Shown here: piece by piece, positions 26,797-34,113 of the stretch | How positions within the stretch are numbered: position 1 is the first letter of the stretch | Layout: each line of letters opens with the position of its first letter | Assembly: GCF_001672775.1 (NCBI RefSeq) | Contig: NZ_LZKJ01000029.1 | Span: 1-34,113 of the forward strand | DNA: 34,113 nucleotides | Origin: Mycobacterium kyorinense | GTDB taxonomy: Bacteria > Actinomycetota > Actinomycetes > Mycobacteriales > Mycobacteriaceae | Direction: 5' to 3' | The notes under the pieces: generated by a model | Databases searched by the model: none | What the model was told of the DNA's origin: nothing | The model's input: the letters and a program-made list of their open reading frames with translations, nothing else | Program-made: the position numbers and the translations under genes

Positions 26797-27219
26797 ATGA
26801 GTCAGCACGCACCAGCACCCATTCCATCAATCGAAACCGCCACCGACCCCATACATTCCACGGCGGACCTGCTCGAACGATGGCGGGCGCTGATGGGACC
26901 ACTGGGATTTGGCGAACGGTTGTTGTGGTTCGGTTTCGTCGGGCCGGATCGTCGGCTGACCAAGATGCTCAGCCAAACCCCGATCGGTCCGCGGCCGCAG
27001 GCTCGATATCTGAAGAACCTGATGTCGGCGCTGCGCACATTGCTCGACGATCTTGCGTCGGGTTCCACGGTCGCGCTGCTGATCACGGGTCCCGGACGAG
27101 GCCCGATTTCGTCCGCCGACCGGGTCTGGGCGAAGTCATTGGCCGCCATGGCCGAACGCTTCGATGTACCCGTTGAGCCGATCTTCCGCGCCAACGATGA
27201 GGTGCTGCTGCAGATCTAG
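26797..27219 (+). CDS. Hypothetical actinobacterial protein, 140 aa
   Basis: I do not recognise a named family with certainty. The protein is soluble, with no signal peptide or membrane helix. Blocks that look conserved are LLERWRALMGPLGFGERLLW, RLTKMLSQTP, NLMSALRTLLDDLASGSTVA and LLITGPGRGPISSADRVWAK, followed by EPIFRANDEVLL. This pattern occurs in a family of small uncharacterised mycobacterial proteins, as I recall. It begins 36 bp after treZ on the same strand and could be its last cotranscribed gene; it is convergent with the exporter gene. M. tuberculosis has the vapBC11 toxin-antitoxin pair in this position instead. Confidence 0.7.
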   Translation: MSQHAPAPIPSIETATDPIHSTADLLERWRALMGPLGFGERLLWFGFVGPDRRLTKMLSQTPIGPRPQARYLKNLMSALRTLLDDLASGSTVALLITGPGRGPISSADRVWAKSLAAMAERFDVPVEPIFRANDEVLLQI

Positions 27220-27236
27220 CCGGCCTGAGAAACCGC

Positions 27237-28670
27237 CTACGCGCGGGACGCGGATCTGCGCCCGATGTAGCGGATGCCGGCGAGTTGCGGCATGCGGTAC
27301 CGGGTGAGCGCCTGGCGTCTCGACCCCGACCGGACACGGTGGCGGTACCGGGCGAGTTCGCGCTGCACGGAGGGCGCGAGCAGCGGCCCCAGCACCGCGC
27401 CAGCGCCGAGCGCCAACGCCAGTCCTGCGGCCATCCCGAGGGTTCCCCCGGCGGTCGGCTGCCCATTGACCAATTGGACGAAGCCCCGGTAGAGGGTCAG
27501 CCCGGGAACGAGCGGCACGATGCCGGCCATGATGATCACCAACGGGGTGGCTCGCAGCCGGGGCGCCAGCAGGGTGCCGACCAGACCGGTGGCCGCCGCG
27601 GCCACGAATGAGCTTGCGATGGTGTTGATCTCGATGAGTTGCAGCCCGAAGAACAGCAGCGTTGCGGTCGCCCCGGCGATGCCTGCCGCCACCGCCGCGC
27701 GGATCGATGCGTAGCCGGCGATCGCCGCCGCCGCGGCACCGATCGCGCCCGCCACCATGTACACCGGCACGCTCAGCGCGGCGACTACCGGCATGTCCGG
27801 GATCACCTGGACGTCGACACCGGCTGCTCGACCGATTCGCACCGCGATGGAGACGCCGACCAGGATGCCCGCCGACGAGAGCAGGATGTCCATCATCCGC
27901 GACACGGCGGTGAGCTGGTAACCGGTGATGGCGTCTTGCACCGAACCGACGGTGGCCAGCCCCGATAGCAACACCACGATGTTGGCTGCGACCACCGGCG
28001 ACATCGGGGTGTTGTCGGGCAGCCAACCGGCCGCGTGAAGTCCGATGGCGACGCCGGTGGCGACCGCGGCTGCAACCACCTGCTGGAACAACAGCGGCAG
28101 ATGCCGGCGGTTGAGGATGCGACCTACCCGGTCGATCAGCGCAGTGGTCAGCGCTGAAATCACGGCCACTAGCGGCCCGGCACCGATCAATACGGAAAAG
28201 CCGCCGGCCATCACCGCCCAGCCGACGGTGGCTACCCAGCGAGGATACGGATGCGCTGCCTCCGCCAGAGTGTCCAGTTGCCGCTGCACCCACTCGGGCT
28301 CCGGCGTGGTGTCGACGACGTGCTGGGCGAGGTCGGTGGTCAGCTGCAGCCGGGTGTAATCCAGCGAGCGGGACTGCACCAGATACATCGCGCTGACCGG
28401 CGCGCCCGGCACGCCTCGCGGGACCGAGACCGTGATCGAGTTCGCGGTGATGTCGACCTGTGTCTGCGGGAGGCCGTAGGCCGTAGCGACGGCAACGATG
28501 GTGGACGTGACGTCCGCCGTTCCAGCCTGCGAACCCAGCAGGAGCTGCCCGAACCGCAGCGCAATATCGAGAACTCGCCGGACCCCGGCCTCGTCCATGC
28601 CGTAACTTTTCCTCTCATCCTCTGCCGTGCGAGGGTCTGCGTGCTCTGCTGTCGAGGTTGCCGGCGTCAT
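27237..28670 (-). CDS. thrE: ThrE-family threonine/serine exporter
   Basis: A 477-aa membrane protein of the ThrE family, which exports threonine and serine driven by the proton gradient. An N-terminal soluble segment (about 25-150) contains LDIALRFGQLLLGSQAGTAD and the conserved SITVSVPRG. It is followed by two five-helix blocks, the ThrE and ThrE_2 domains, with GSVQDAITGYQLTAVSRMMD between them. ATG 28670 is preceded by an ideal AAGGAGG; the longer open frame to 28976 overlaps ilvA and is rejected. It is encoded just downstream of ilvA on the same strand, so threonine degradation and efflux are physically linked. C. glutamicum ThrE is of similar length (about 490 aa). Confidence 0.85.
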   Translation of the reverse strand: MTPATSTAEHADPRTAEDERKSYGMDEAGVRRVLDIALRFGQLLLGSQAGTADVTSTIVAVATAYGLPQTQVDITANSITVSVPRGVPGAPVSAMYLVQSRSLDYTRLQLTTDLAQHVVDTTPEPEWVQRQLDTLAEAAHPYPRWVATVGWAVMAGGFSVLIGAGPLVAVISALTTALIDRVGRILNRRHLPLLFQQVVAAAVATGVAIGLHAAGWLPDNTPMSPVVAANIVVLLSGLATVGSVQDAITGYQLTAVSRMMDILLSSAGILVGVSIAVRIGRAAGVDVQVIPDMPVVAALSVPVYMVAGAIGAAAAAIAGYASIRAAVAAGIAGATATLLFFGLQLIEINTIASSFVAAAATGLVGTLLAPRLRATPLVIIMAGIVPLVPGLTLYRGFVQLVNGQPTAGGTLGMAAGLALALGAGAVLGPLLAPSVQRELARYRHRVRSGSRRQALTRYRMPQLAGIRYIGRRSASRA

Positions 28671-28812
28671 CGCCCTCCTTCGTCGCGTGGTGTCCCTGGC
28701 ATAGGCTTCGGACTTGGGTTCCCACCTTGTAGAGGAAGGAATCCACGCGTGTGTCGACAGGCCGTCGCTCCGGCCCCCGAAAGGTCGTGCGAACTGGGCC
28801 GACGCGCCGCGG

Positions 28813-30102
28813 TTACAGCAAATACCGGTAGGCCGGCGACCCCGGCTCGAGGCATTCGAATTGGATGTCGGTGGCGCGCATCCGGGCCAGCAGGCCGTCG
28901 AAGTTGGCCGCCGATCCCAGTTCGATGCCGACCAGCGCCTCGCCGGTTTCGCGGTTGTTGCGCTTGACGTACTCAAACAGCGTGATGTCGTCGTCGGCCC
29001 CGAGCACGGTGTCGAGGAATCGGCGCAACGCGCCGGGCTCCTGCGGAAAGTTGACCAGGAAATAGTGCTTGAGCCCGAGATGAACCAGCGAACGCTCCAA
29101 CACTTCCCCGTAGCGGGAGATGTCGTTGTTACCGCCCGAGATCAGGCACACCACCGTCGAATCCGGTTCGACGTCGGCCTCTAGCAGGCCAGCTACCGAG
29201 AGCGCGCCGGCCGGCTCCGCGATGATGCCCTCGTTTTGGTACAGGTCCAACATTGCGGTGCAGACCGCGCCCTCGTCCACCGTGGTGATCGACACCATGT
29301 CACCGGCGGCGGCCAGTGCGGCGTAGGTCAGCGTGCCGGCGCGATTCACCGCGGCGCCGTCGACAAACTGGTCCACATCGTCCAGCGTCACCGGCTCGCC
29401 GGCGGCCAGCGCAGCCATCATCGCCGCCGCACCCGCCGGTTCGACACCCAGCACCGAGGTGGTGGTTGTCCGCTCCGCCAGGTAGCTGGTGATGCCGGCG
29501 ATGCATCCACCCCCGCCGACCGGGACCACCACCAGATCCGGCTCACGGTCGAGCTGGCCGAGCAACTCCACCGCGATCGTCCCCTGCCCGGCCATCGTCC
29601 GCAGGTCGTCGTAGGGCGGGACGAGCGTCGCCCCAGTGCGCGCCACGTCGTCCAACGCGGCCGCGGCCGCCAGATCGTAGGTCGACCCACCCACGATCAG
29701 CTCGATGAAATGCCCCCCGTGGTAGCGAATGCGGTCAAGCTTTTGCTTGGGCGTCTTGGCCGGCACGTAGACACGGCCGTGGATGCCCAGGGCACGGCAG
29801 GCGAACGCGAAACCCTGGGCATGGTTACCCGCCGACGAGCACACCACGCCCGCGGCGGTCTCCTCCTCGGGCAGCTGCACCAGCAAGTTGTAGGCGCCGC
29901 GCAGCTTGTAGGAACGAACCGCCTGCAGATCTTCACGCTTGAGATAGACCGTGGCGCCCGTAGCCGCCGATAGCCGGTCGCTGAACTGCAGCGGCGTCGG
30001 CGTGACTACGCCGGCGATTCGGTTGGCCGCCGCCTCGATATCCGCTGCTGACAGCAGCGGGCAATTCTGAGCGCTGGGCCTCTCGGCCGGTTCGGCGGAC
30101 AC
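28813..30102 (-). CDS. ilvA: Threonine dehydratase (biosynthetic, ACT-like domain)
   Basis: A 429-aa PLP enzyme that deaminates L-threonine to 2-oxobutanoate, the entry to isoleucine synthesis. PLP lysine is Lys66 in VRSYKLRGAYN; SSAGNHAQGFA binds substrate, and PVGGGGCIAGI is the phosphate-binding glycine loop. A C-terminal ACT-like regulatory domain (about 340-425) contains VNFPQEPGALRRFLD and ITLFEYVKRNNRETGEALVG, suggesting feedback control by isoleucine. GTG 30102 gives the length of the M. tuberculosis enzyme. The thrE-type gene follows after 142 bp. Confidence 0.96.
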   Translation of the reverse strand: MSAEPAERPSAQNCPLLSAADIEAAANRIAGVVTPTPLQFSDRLSAATGATVYLKREDLQAVRSYKLRGAYNLLVQLPEEETAAGVVCSSAGNHAQGFAFACRALGIHGRVYVPAKTPKQKLDRIRYHGGHFIELIVGGSTYDLAAAAALDDVARTGATLVPPYDDLRTMAGQGTIAVELLGQLDREPDLVVVPVGGGGCIAGITSYLAERTTTTSVLGVEPAGAAAMMAALAAGEPVTLDDVDQFVDGAAVNRAGTLTYAALAAAGDMVSITTVDEGAVCTAMLDLYQNEGIIAEPAGALSVAGLLEADVEPDSTVVCLISGGNNDISRYGEVLERSLVHLGLKHYFLVNFPQEPGALRRFLDTVLGADDDITLFEYVKRNNRETGEALVGIELGSAANFDGLLARMRATDIQFECLEPGSPAYRYLL

Positions 30103-30145
30103 CGATCAATGGTGCCATGCGGCTGTTTTTACCGCGCGCGTCGGC

Positions 30146-30583
30146 TCAATCCACCGGGGTAAGCACAAACACCGGGATTTGCCGCTCGGTCTTGGTCTGG
30201 TACTTGGCGTAGTCCGGCCAGGCCTCGACGGCACGCTCCCACCACGTGGCTTTTTCGTCGCCGAACACCTCGCGCGCCTCGTAGTCGCCGGTCACCGGGC
30301 CGTCCTGCAACTCGACGCGCGAGTTCTTCTTGACGTTGTAATACCAAACAGGGTTCTTTGGAGCGCCGCCCAACGAGGCGACGATCGCGTACTGGCCCCC
30401 GTGCTCAACGCGCATCAGCGGCGTTTTGCGAAGTTTGCCCGTCTTTGCTCCGACGGTGGTCAGCAGGATGATGGGCTTTCCCTGCATCTCGGTGGCTTCG
30501 GTTCCGCCCGACGCCGCATACGTGTCGGCTTGTTCGCGGGACCAATCGAGCGGGCTGGGCGCATATTCACCGGAAAGGGGCAT
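30146..30583 (-). CDS. F420-dependent nitroreductase-family protein (Rv1558 type)
   Basis: A 145-aa Ddn-like protein. The block [20 protein letters not shown] corresponds to the RxSGxxRxTPL cofactor motif, and [20 protein letters not shown] with [17 protein letters not shown] is the second half typical of the family. It is very close to M. tuberculosis Rv1558 by memory, for which F420-dependent activity is reported or expected; substrate unknown. ATG 30583 gives the start [14 protein letters not shown] shared with that homologue; the frame open to 30652 is an extension into the methyltransferase. It lies 43 bp upstream of ilvA. Confidence 0.9.
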   Translation of the reverse strand: MPLSGEYAPSPLDWSREQADTYAASGGTEATEMQGKPIILLTTVGAKTGKLRKTPLMRVEHGGQYAIVASLGGAPKNPVWYYNVKKNSRVELQDGPVTGDYEAREVFGDEKATWWERAVEAWPDYAKYQTKTERQIPVFVLTPVD

Positions 30584-30614
30584 GCAGACCAGCTTAGAGG
30601 GCCGTCGCCGGTCG

Positions 30615-31493
30615 TCAGGCCTTCTGCGCGGCGACGAACCTCTCGACGTCAATGCCGGTCAAGTCCCGACCGGCCGGCTCGAAATAGCGGGCGCGGTATT
30701 CCGCGGAACCGACTTGTTCGCACTCGGTCCAGCCGTACTGCCGCAGAAAGTCGCCGACCCCCGCCGGGGAAAGACCAAATCGGTAGATCCCTTCCTTCAC
30801 GACCCATCGCTGGTAGGCCTTGTCCCACCCGTAGAGCTGTTTGCCCTCGAGGAATTCGCGCAGGATGTAGGTAAAGACGAGCCGACTCGACGTCGGCGCC
30901 TTGGCCAGTACCGCGAACACTCGGGCGATCGCATCGTGCGATAGGTAAGGCGTGACCGCTTCGATGACGTACATTGTCGGCTGGTTGCTCTGAAATCCTT
31001 GTGTTACAAGGGAATTCTCAAGATCTCCGGTCTCTAGATTGACGGCAACCAACTCGATTGAGGCCGGCACCCCGCCGAACAGTCGCTCGATTAGCGCCTT
31101 CTTGCGCGCGGAGTTCTCGGGCAGGTCAACTTCAAACGCGTCAGCGCCAGCACGCGCAATCAGCCGAAACGCGCGCGTGTCGAATCCTGCGCCCAGGATC
31201 ACGAACTGCTTGATCCCCGCGGACAGTGCATCCACCACTTGCTCATCGGCGTACCGCTTGCGCGCGACGACGCCACCCCAGAAGCCCGGCATCTGCTTAT
31301 CCACTGACCGAGCCAGCAGGCCGCGCAACGGCTGCCACGCCATGGCATGGGCCGCCATCCGCAATCCCGGCGACAGCATCCGGATCGCGAATTCATCGTC
31401 GCTAACCCGCTGCCCTCTCGGGTAATGCATCTCCAGCGCGGGAAACAGCATCGGCGCGTCAGCCGACCGCGCCTTGAGCGCCCGCCGTGTCAT
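30615..31493 (-). CDS. SAM-dependent methyltransferase (LCMT-like family)
   Basis: A 292-aa class I methyltransferase of the leucine carboxyl methyltransferase-like family that is much expanded in mycobacteria. The SAM motif is [15 protein letters not shown] (about 97-111), followed by [17 protein letters not shown] with the acidic residue of motif II, and [20 protein letters not shown] (about 175-194). ATG 31493 is preceded by AAAGG. It lies 26 bp after the NRPS stop codon on the same strand, so it is probably cotranscribed and could methylate the NRPS product or a precursor. Base composition looks lower in GC than the core genes to its left. Substrate unknown. Confidence 0.8.
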   Translation of the reverse strand: MTRRALKARSADAPMLFPALEMHYPRGQRVSDDEFAIRMLSPGLRMAAHAMAWQPLRGLLARSVDKQMPGFWGGVVARKRYADEQVVDALSAGIKQFVILGAGFDTRAFRLIARAGADAFEVDLPENSARKKALIERLFGGVPASIELVAVNLETGDLENSLVTQGFQSNQPTMYVIEAVTPYLSHDAIARVFAVLAKAPTSSRLVFTYILREFLEGKQLYGWDKAYQRWVVKEGIYRFGLSPAGVGDFLRQYGWTECEQVGSAEYRARYFEPAGRDLTGIDVERFVAAQKA

Positions 31494-31519
31494 TGTCTGC
31501 CTTTCGGTCGCGCAATTAT

Positions 31520-34113
31520 TTACGTTTCTAATAGACGCTTGAGTTGTTCACCATATCGACCGAGAGATTCGGCGCTCAGCATGTCATGATGCCCGCAATC
31601 GACCGTGTGCTCGGTAATGTCGCCGGTGACATAAGGCCGCCAATTTTCCAGCGCGGATACACCGTGCCCGTTAGTAGTTCGGCCAGCAGAGAATATGACC
31701 ATATCGCCGTCAAAGACATCTGGCACGTGTTCGAGGAGGTACAGCTGGTTCGCATTGACACTCTTCAGCATGAACTCCAACAGCTGTTTGGACGGAAGTG
31801 CGACCTTCGCTGCTTCTCCTTGCTGCTGAATTGCTTGCTCTGCTTGCTGATAGGTTAGAGGACTCGTATGTGCTGGAACGTCTATTCCGTTGGTGCGCAA
31901 GATTTGTTCGAGGACTTGATTCTCGTCTGCAGCTTTGATTTTTGCGGTGTGGTGGTCAGTGACGGAAGGGTCTAACAGTATGAGACGTTGGACTACACAC
32001 CCGCGCCGACGAAGCTTGACAGCGAGCTCGTGGGCTACGACGCCCCCAAACGACCAGCCGAGAAGCTTGTAGGGCCCCGTCGAATAAACGGCTTGGAGCC
32101 GGTCGGCATAGCTTGCCGCCATGCTACGAATCGATGCTGACTCAGGTTCGTTAGTTTGCAGGATTTGGTTAATTCCAATGATCGGACAATCTAAATGATT
32201 GCCCAGAGTTCGATACGACCAACTAAGCCCGAAACCGTCATGAATACAGCACAGCGCAACACCGGTGCCCTCGTTGAGAACCTCGACAGGGATGACTTCC
32301 ACCGAGCTGTCAGGTGTGCCCAGCCGCAGGCTCAACCTGGCAACGGAAGGCGCCTCGAACACCGTGCGTACGGCAACTGCGACATCGAGGCGGGTGTTGA
32401 TCGCGGCGATCAGGCGCATCGCCGAGAGGGAATCTCCACCCAAGTCGAAGAAGGAGTCGTCGACGCCGACCCGCTCGAGTCCCAGGATCTGGGCGTAGAT
32501 ACCGGCCAGGATCTCCTCGGTGGGGTTGGCCGGGGCCCGGTAATCACCGCCATCCCGGTACTCCGGTGCCGGCAGTGCGCGAATGTCCAGTTTGCCGTTG
32601 ACCGTCAACGGCAACGCATCCAAGCCGATGACCGCGGCCGGCACCATATAGATCGGCAGCCGCTCAGCCAGCGCTGCGCGCACCGTGGATGGTTCAGCTG
32701 TTCCGGTGATGTAACCGACGAGGCGTTTGGTACCCGGGCGGTCTTCGCGAACGATCACCACCGCGTGCTCGACACCGTCCAAACCCGCTAGAGCGGTTTG
32801 GATCTCGCCGAGCTCGATGCGATACCCCCGGATCTTGACCTGCTCATCAGCGCGACCGAGATAGCGCAGTTGTCCATCGGCCCCCCAACACACCAGGTCC
32901 CCGGTGCGATACATCCGTTGTCCGGACGCCCCGGCCCAGCCGAATGGGCAGGCCACAAACCGCGATGCGGTCAATCCTGCGCGACGCACATACCCGCACC
33001 CCACACCTCGGCCGGCCACGTACAACTCACCGATCACCCCGGCCGGTACCGGGCGCAACCACCCATCGAGCACAAACACCGCCGCTTCCGGCACCGGCGC
33101 CCCAATCGGTGCTGCCCCCGACCCCGCCACCAACGGTGCGCTCATCGACGCATACACCGTGGTCTCGGTTGGGCCGTAGGCGTTGACCATCACCCGGTCA
33201 GACGCCCAGCGGTCCACCAACTCGGCTGGACACGGTTCACCGCCCACCAGCAACGCGACCGACTCCAAGCCTTCCGCTGAGAGCATCGCCGCCGCCGACG
33301 GAGTCTGGGTCAACACACTGACTTGCTCTTCAATCAACAAGTCGTGGAACTCATCTGGTGAGCCGACCACCGATTCGGGCACGATCACCAGCCGGCCACC
33401 GCTCAGCAGCGCAGCCCAGATCTCCCCTACCGAAAAGTCAAAAACGTACGAATGACACTGCGTCCAGACCGATGCCCGGGGCACATTAGTCGGCCATGAC
33501 TCCACCAAATGGGTCAGGTTGTGATGGCTGATGGCCACCCCTTTCGGCATCCCGGTAGTGCCCGAGGTGTAGATCAGGTAGGCGATATCCTCAGGACCCG
33601 GAGCCGGTAGCGTCGTACTCGGTTGGCCGTCGACGCCGGGATCATCGACATCGACAACCAACACGTCAAAACCGGCCAGCCTCGCCACCAAATCCGCGGT
33701 AGTAACCACTGCCACTGCCGCAGCATCGGCGAGCATGAATTCCATCCGCGCTCGTGGATACTGCGGATCGATCGGCAGATAGGCTGCCCCAGCTTTGAGC
33801 ACCGCCAGCATCGCCACGATCGCCTGTATTGACCGCGAGCACAGCAGCCCGGCGCACTCGCCCGGTCCTACGCCGTGATCAGCCAGCACGTGCGCCAACC
33901 GATTCGCCGCCTCGTCGAGTTCGCGATAGGTCAGCGAACGGCCCTCACCGATGAGCGCCACGGCATCCGGTGTCCGGGCCACCTGCGCGGCCCACAAGAC
34001 CAAAACGGACACCGCCGTGGACTGCGGCTGGGTCAAGACTGCCCGGTTGCCGAGCTTTTCTAGTCGGGCGTGTTCGTCGTCGTCGAGGAGGTCCACTGAT
34101 GACAATGGCCGGC
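31520..34113 (-). CDS. Non-ribosomal peptide synthetase, C-terminal A-PCP-TE part (5' end outside window)
   Basis: The frame is open to the window edge, and [20 protein letters not shown] is a linker that normally follows a condensation domain, so more modules lie beyond 34113; the TTG at 34105 is not the true start. Order in protein: adenylation domain with [58 protein letters not shown] and LTVNGKLD; carrier domain [14 protein letters not shown] (phosphopantetheine serine at 32431-32429); type I thioesterase with GWSFGG (serine codon 32053-32051) and VDCGHHDML histidine. It is therefore the releasing module. My reading of the substrate pocket is D-F-G-T-L-G-A-V-Y-K, which I cannot assign to an amino acid. 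The thioesterase end (about 31520-32290) is visibly AT-richer than the adenylation part. A methyltransferase follows. Confidence 0.92.
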   Translation of the reverse strand, partial: RPLSSVDLLDDDEHARLEKLGNRAVLTQPQSTAVSVLVLWAAQVARTPDAVALIGEGRSLTYRELDEAANRLAHVLADHGVGPGECAGLLCSRSIQAIVAMLAVLKAGAAYLPIDPQYPRARMEFMLADAAAVAVVTTADLVARLAGFDVLVVDVDDPGVDGQPSTTLPAPGPEDIAYLIYTSGTTGMPKGVAISHHNLTHLVESWPTNVPRASVWTQCHSYVFDFSVGEIWAALLSGGRLVIVPESVVGSPDEFHDLLIEEQVSVLTQTPSAAAMLSAEGLESVALLVGGEPCPAELVDRWASDRVMVNAYGPTETTVYASMSAPLVAGSGAAPIGAPVPEAAVFVLDGWLRPVPAGVIGELYVAGRGVGCGYVRRAGLTASRFVACPFGWAGASGQRMYRTGDLVCWGADGQLRYLGRADEQVKIRGYRIELGEIQTALAGLDGVEHAVVIVREDRPGTKRLVGYITGTAEPSTVRAALAERLPIYMVPAAVIGLDALPLTVNGKLDIRALPAPEYRDGGDYRAPANPTEEILAGIYAQILGLERVGVDDSFFDLGGDSLSAMRLIAAINTRLDVAVAVRTVFEAPSVARLSLRLGTPDSSVEVIPVEVLNEGTGVALCCIHDGFGLSWSYRTLGNHLDCPIIGINQILQTNEPESASIRSMAASYADRLQAVYSTGPYKLLGWSFGGVVAHELAVKLRRRGCVVQRLILLDPSVTDHHTAKIKAADENQVLEQILRTNGIDVPAHTSPLTYQQAEQAIQQQGEAAKVALPSKQLLEFMLKSVNANQLYLLEHVPDVFDGDMVIFSAGRTTNGHGVSALENWRPYVTGDITEHTVDCGHHDMLSAESLGRYGEQLKRLLET

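Noticed and set aside
28671..28976. N-terminal extension of the exporter gene into ilvA
   Set aside because: Overlaps ilvA in a different frame; ATG 28670 has an ideal Shine-Dalgarno sequence.
31494..31540. AT-rich gap between NRPS and methyltransferase as an attachment site or promoter
   Set aside because: Too short (26 bp between genes) and no repeat of it was seen; tandem same-strand genes suggest one operon.

Overview
The window looks like chromosomal DNA of a non-tuberculous Mycobacterium (high GC, GTG/TTG starts, many 1-8 nt start/stop overlaps, apparent leaderless promoters). Gene order, read right to left, follows the Mycobacterium tuberculosis Rv1558-Rv1599 stretch: NRPS - methyltransferase - Rv1558 - ilvA - treZ/treY/treX - Rv1565c - ripD - bioA/bioF/bioD - Rv1571 - (accessory block) - bioB/bsaP/Rv1591 - Rv1592c - nrtR - nadA/nadB/nadC - Rv1598c - hisD. 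All family calls are by eye from motifs and remembered homologues; no search was run.

Region by region: (1) 1-737 is a fold-back. A 141-bp hisD 5' segment occurs twice in inverted orientation around a 455-bp hisD piece, so hisD is present only as fragments. (2) 748-5526 holds an F420-type nitroreductase-like gene and the de novo NAD operon nadA-nadB-nadC, divergent from the Nudix-like repressor nrtR. A near-perfect palindrome sits on the putative nrtR promoter. (3) 5573-9468 holds a lipase, a DUF2567-type membrane protein, and bioB with its small auxiliary partner bsaP, divergent from the TetR-type regulator bioQ across a palindromic operator. (4) 9548-13437 is an accessory membrane module: a 58-aa one-helix protein, a 617-aa polytopic protein with two copies of a D-x3-H-x13/14-H signature like the copper site of PmoC/AmoC, a cupredoxin-like lipoprotein, and a 448-aa polytopic protein. 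This is my best candidate for an undescribed system. (5) 13414-17059 holds the bioA-bioF-bioD operon with a 2H phosphoesterase. (6) 17294-20520 holds a catalytically dead NlpC/P60 protein (RipD) with an expanded Pro-Gly-Thr repeat loop, and an acyltransferase-3/SGNH protein. (7) 20553-26760 is treX-treY-treZ, which makes trehalose from glycogen. (8) 26797-31493 holds a small unknown gene, a ThrE-type threonine/serine exporter next to threonine dehydratase ilvA, a second nitroreductase-like gene and a methyltransferase. (9) 31520-34113 is the end of an NRPS (adenylation, carrier and thioesterase domains) cut by the window edge; its thioesterase end is clearly AT-richer than the rest.

How the parts work together: NAD and biotin synthesis are each controlled by a local divergent repressor, glycogen is trimmed and converted to trehalose, and threonine is either deaminated or exported. 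No intergenic gap exceeds 300 bp. I saw no tRNA, rRNA, insertion sequence, prophage or CRISPR array.
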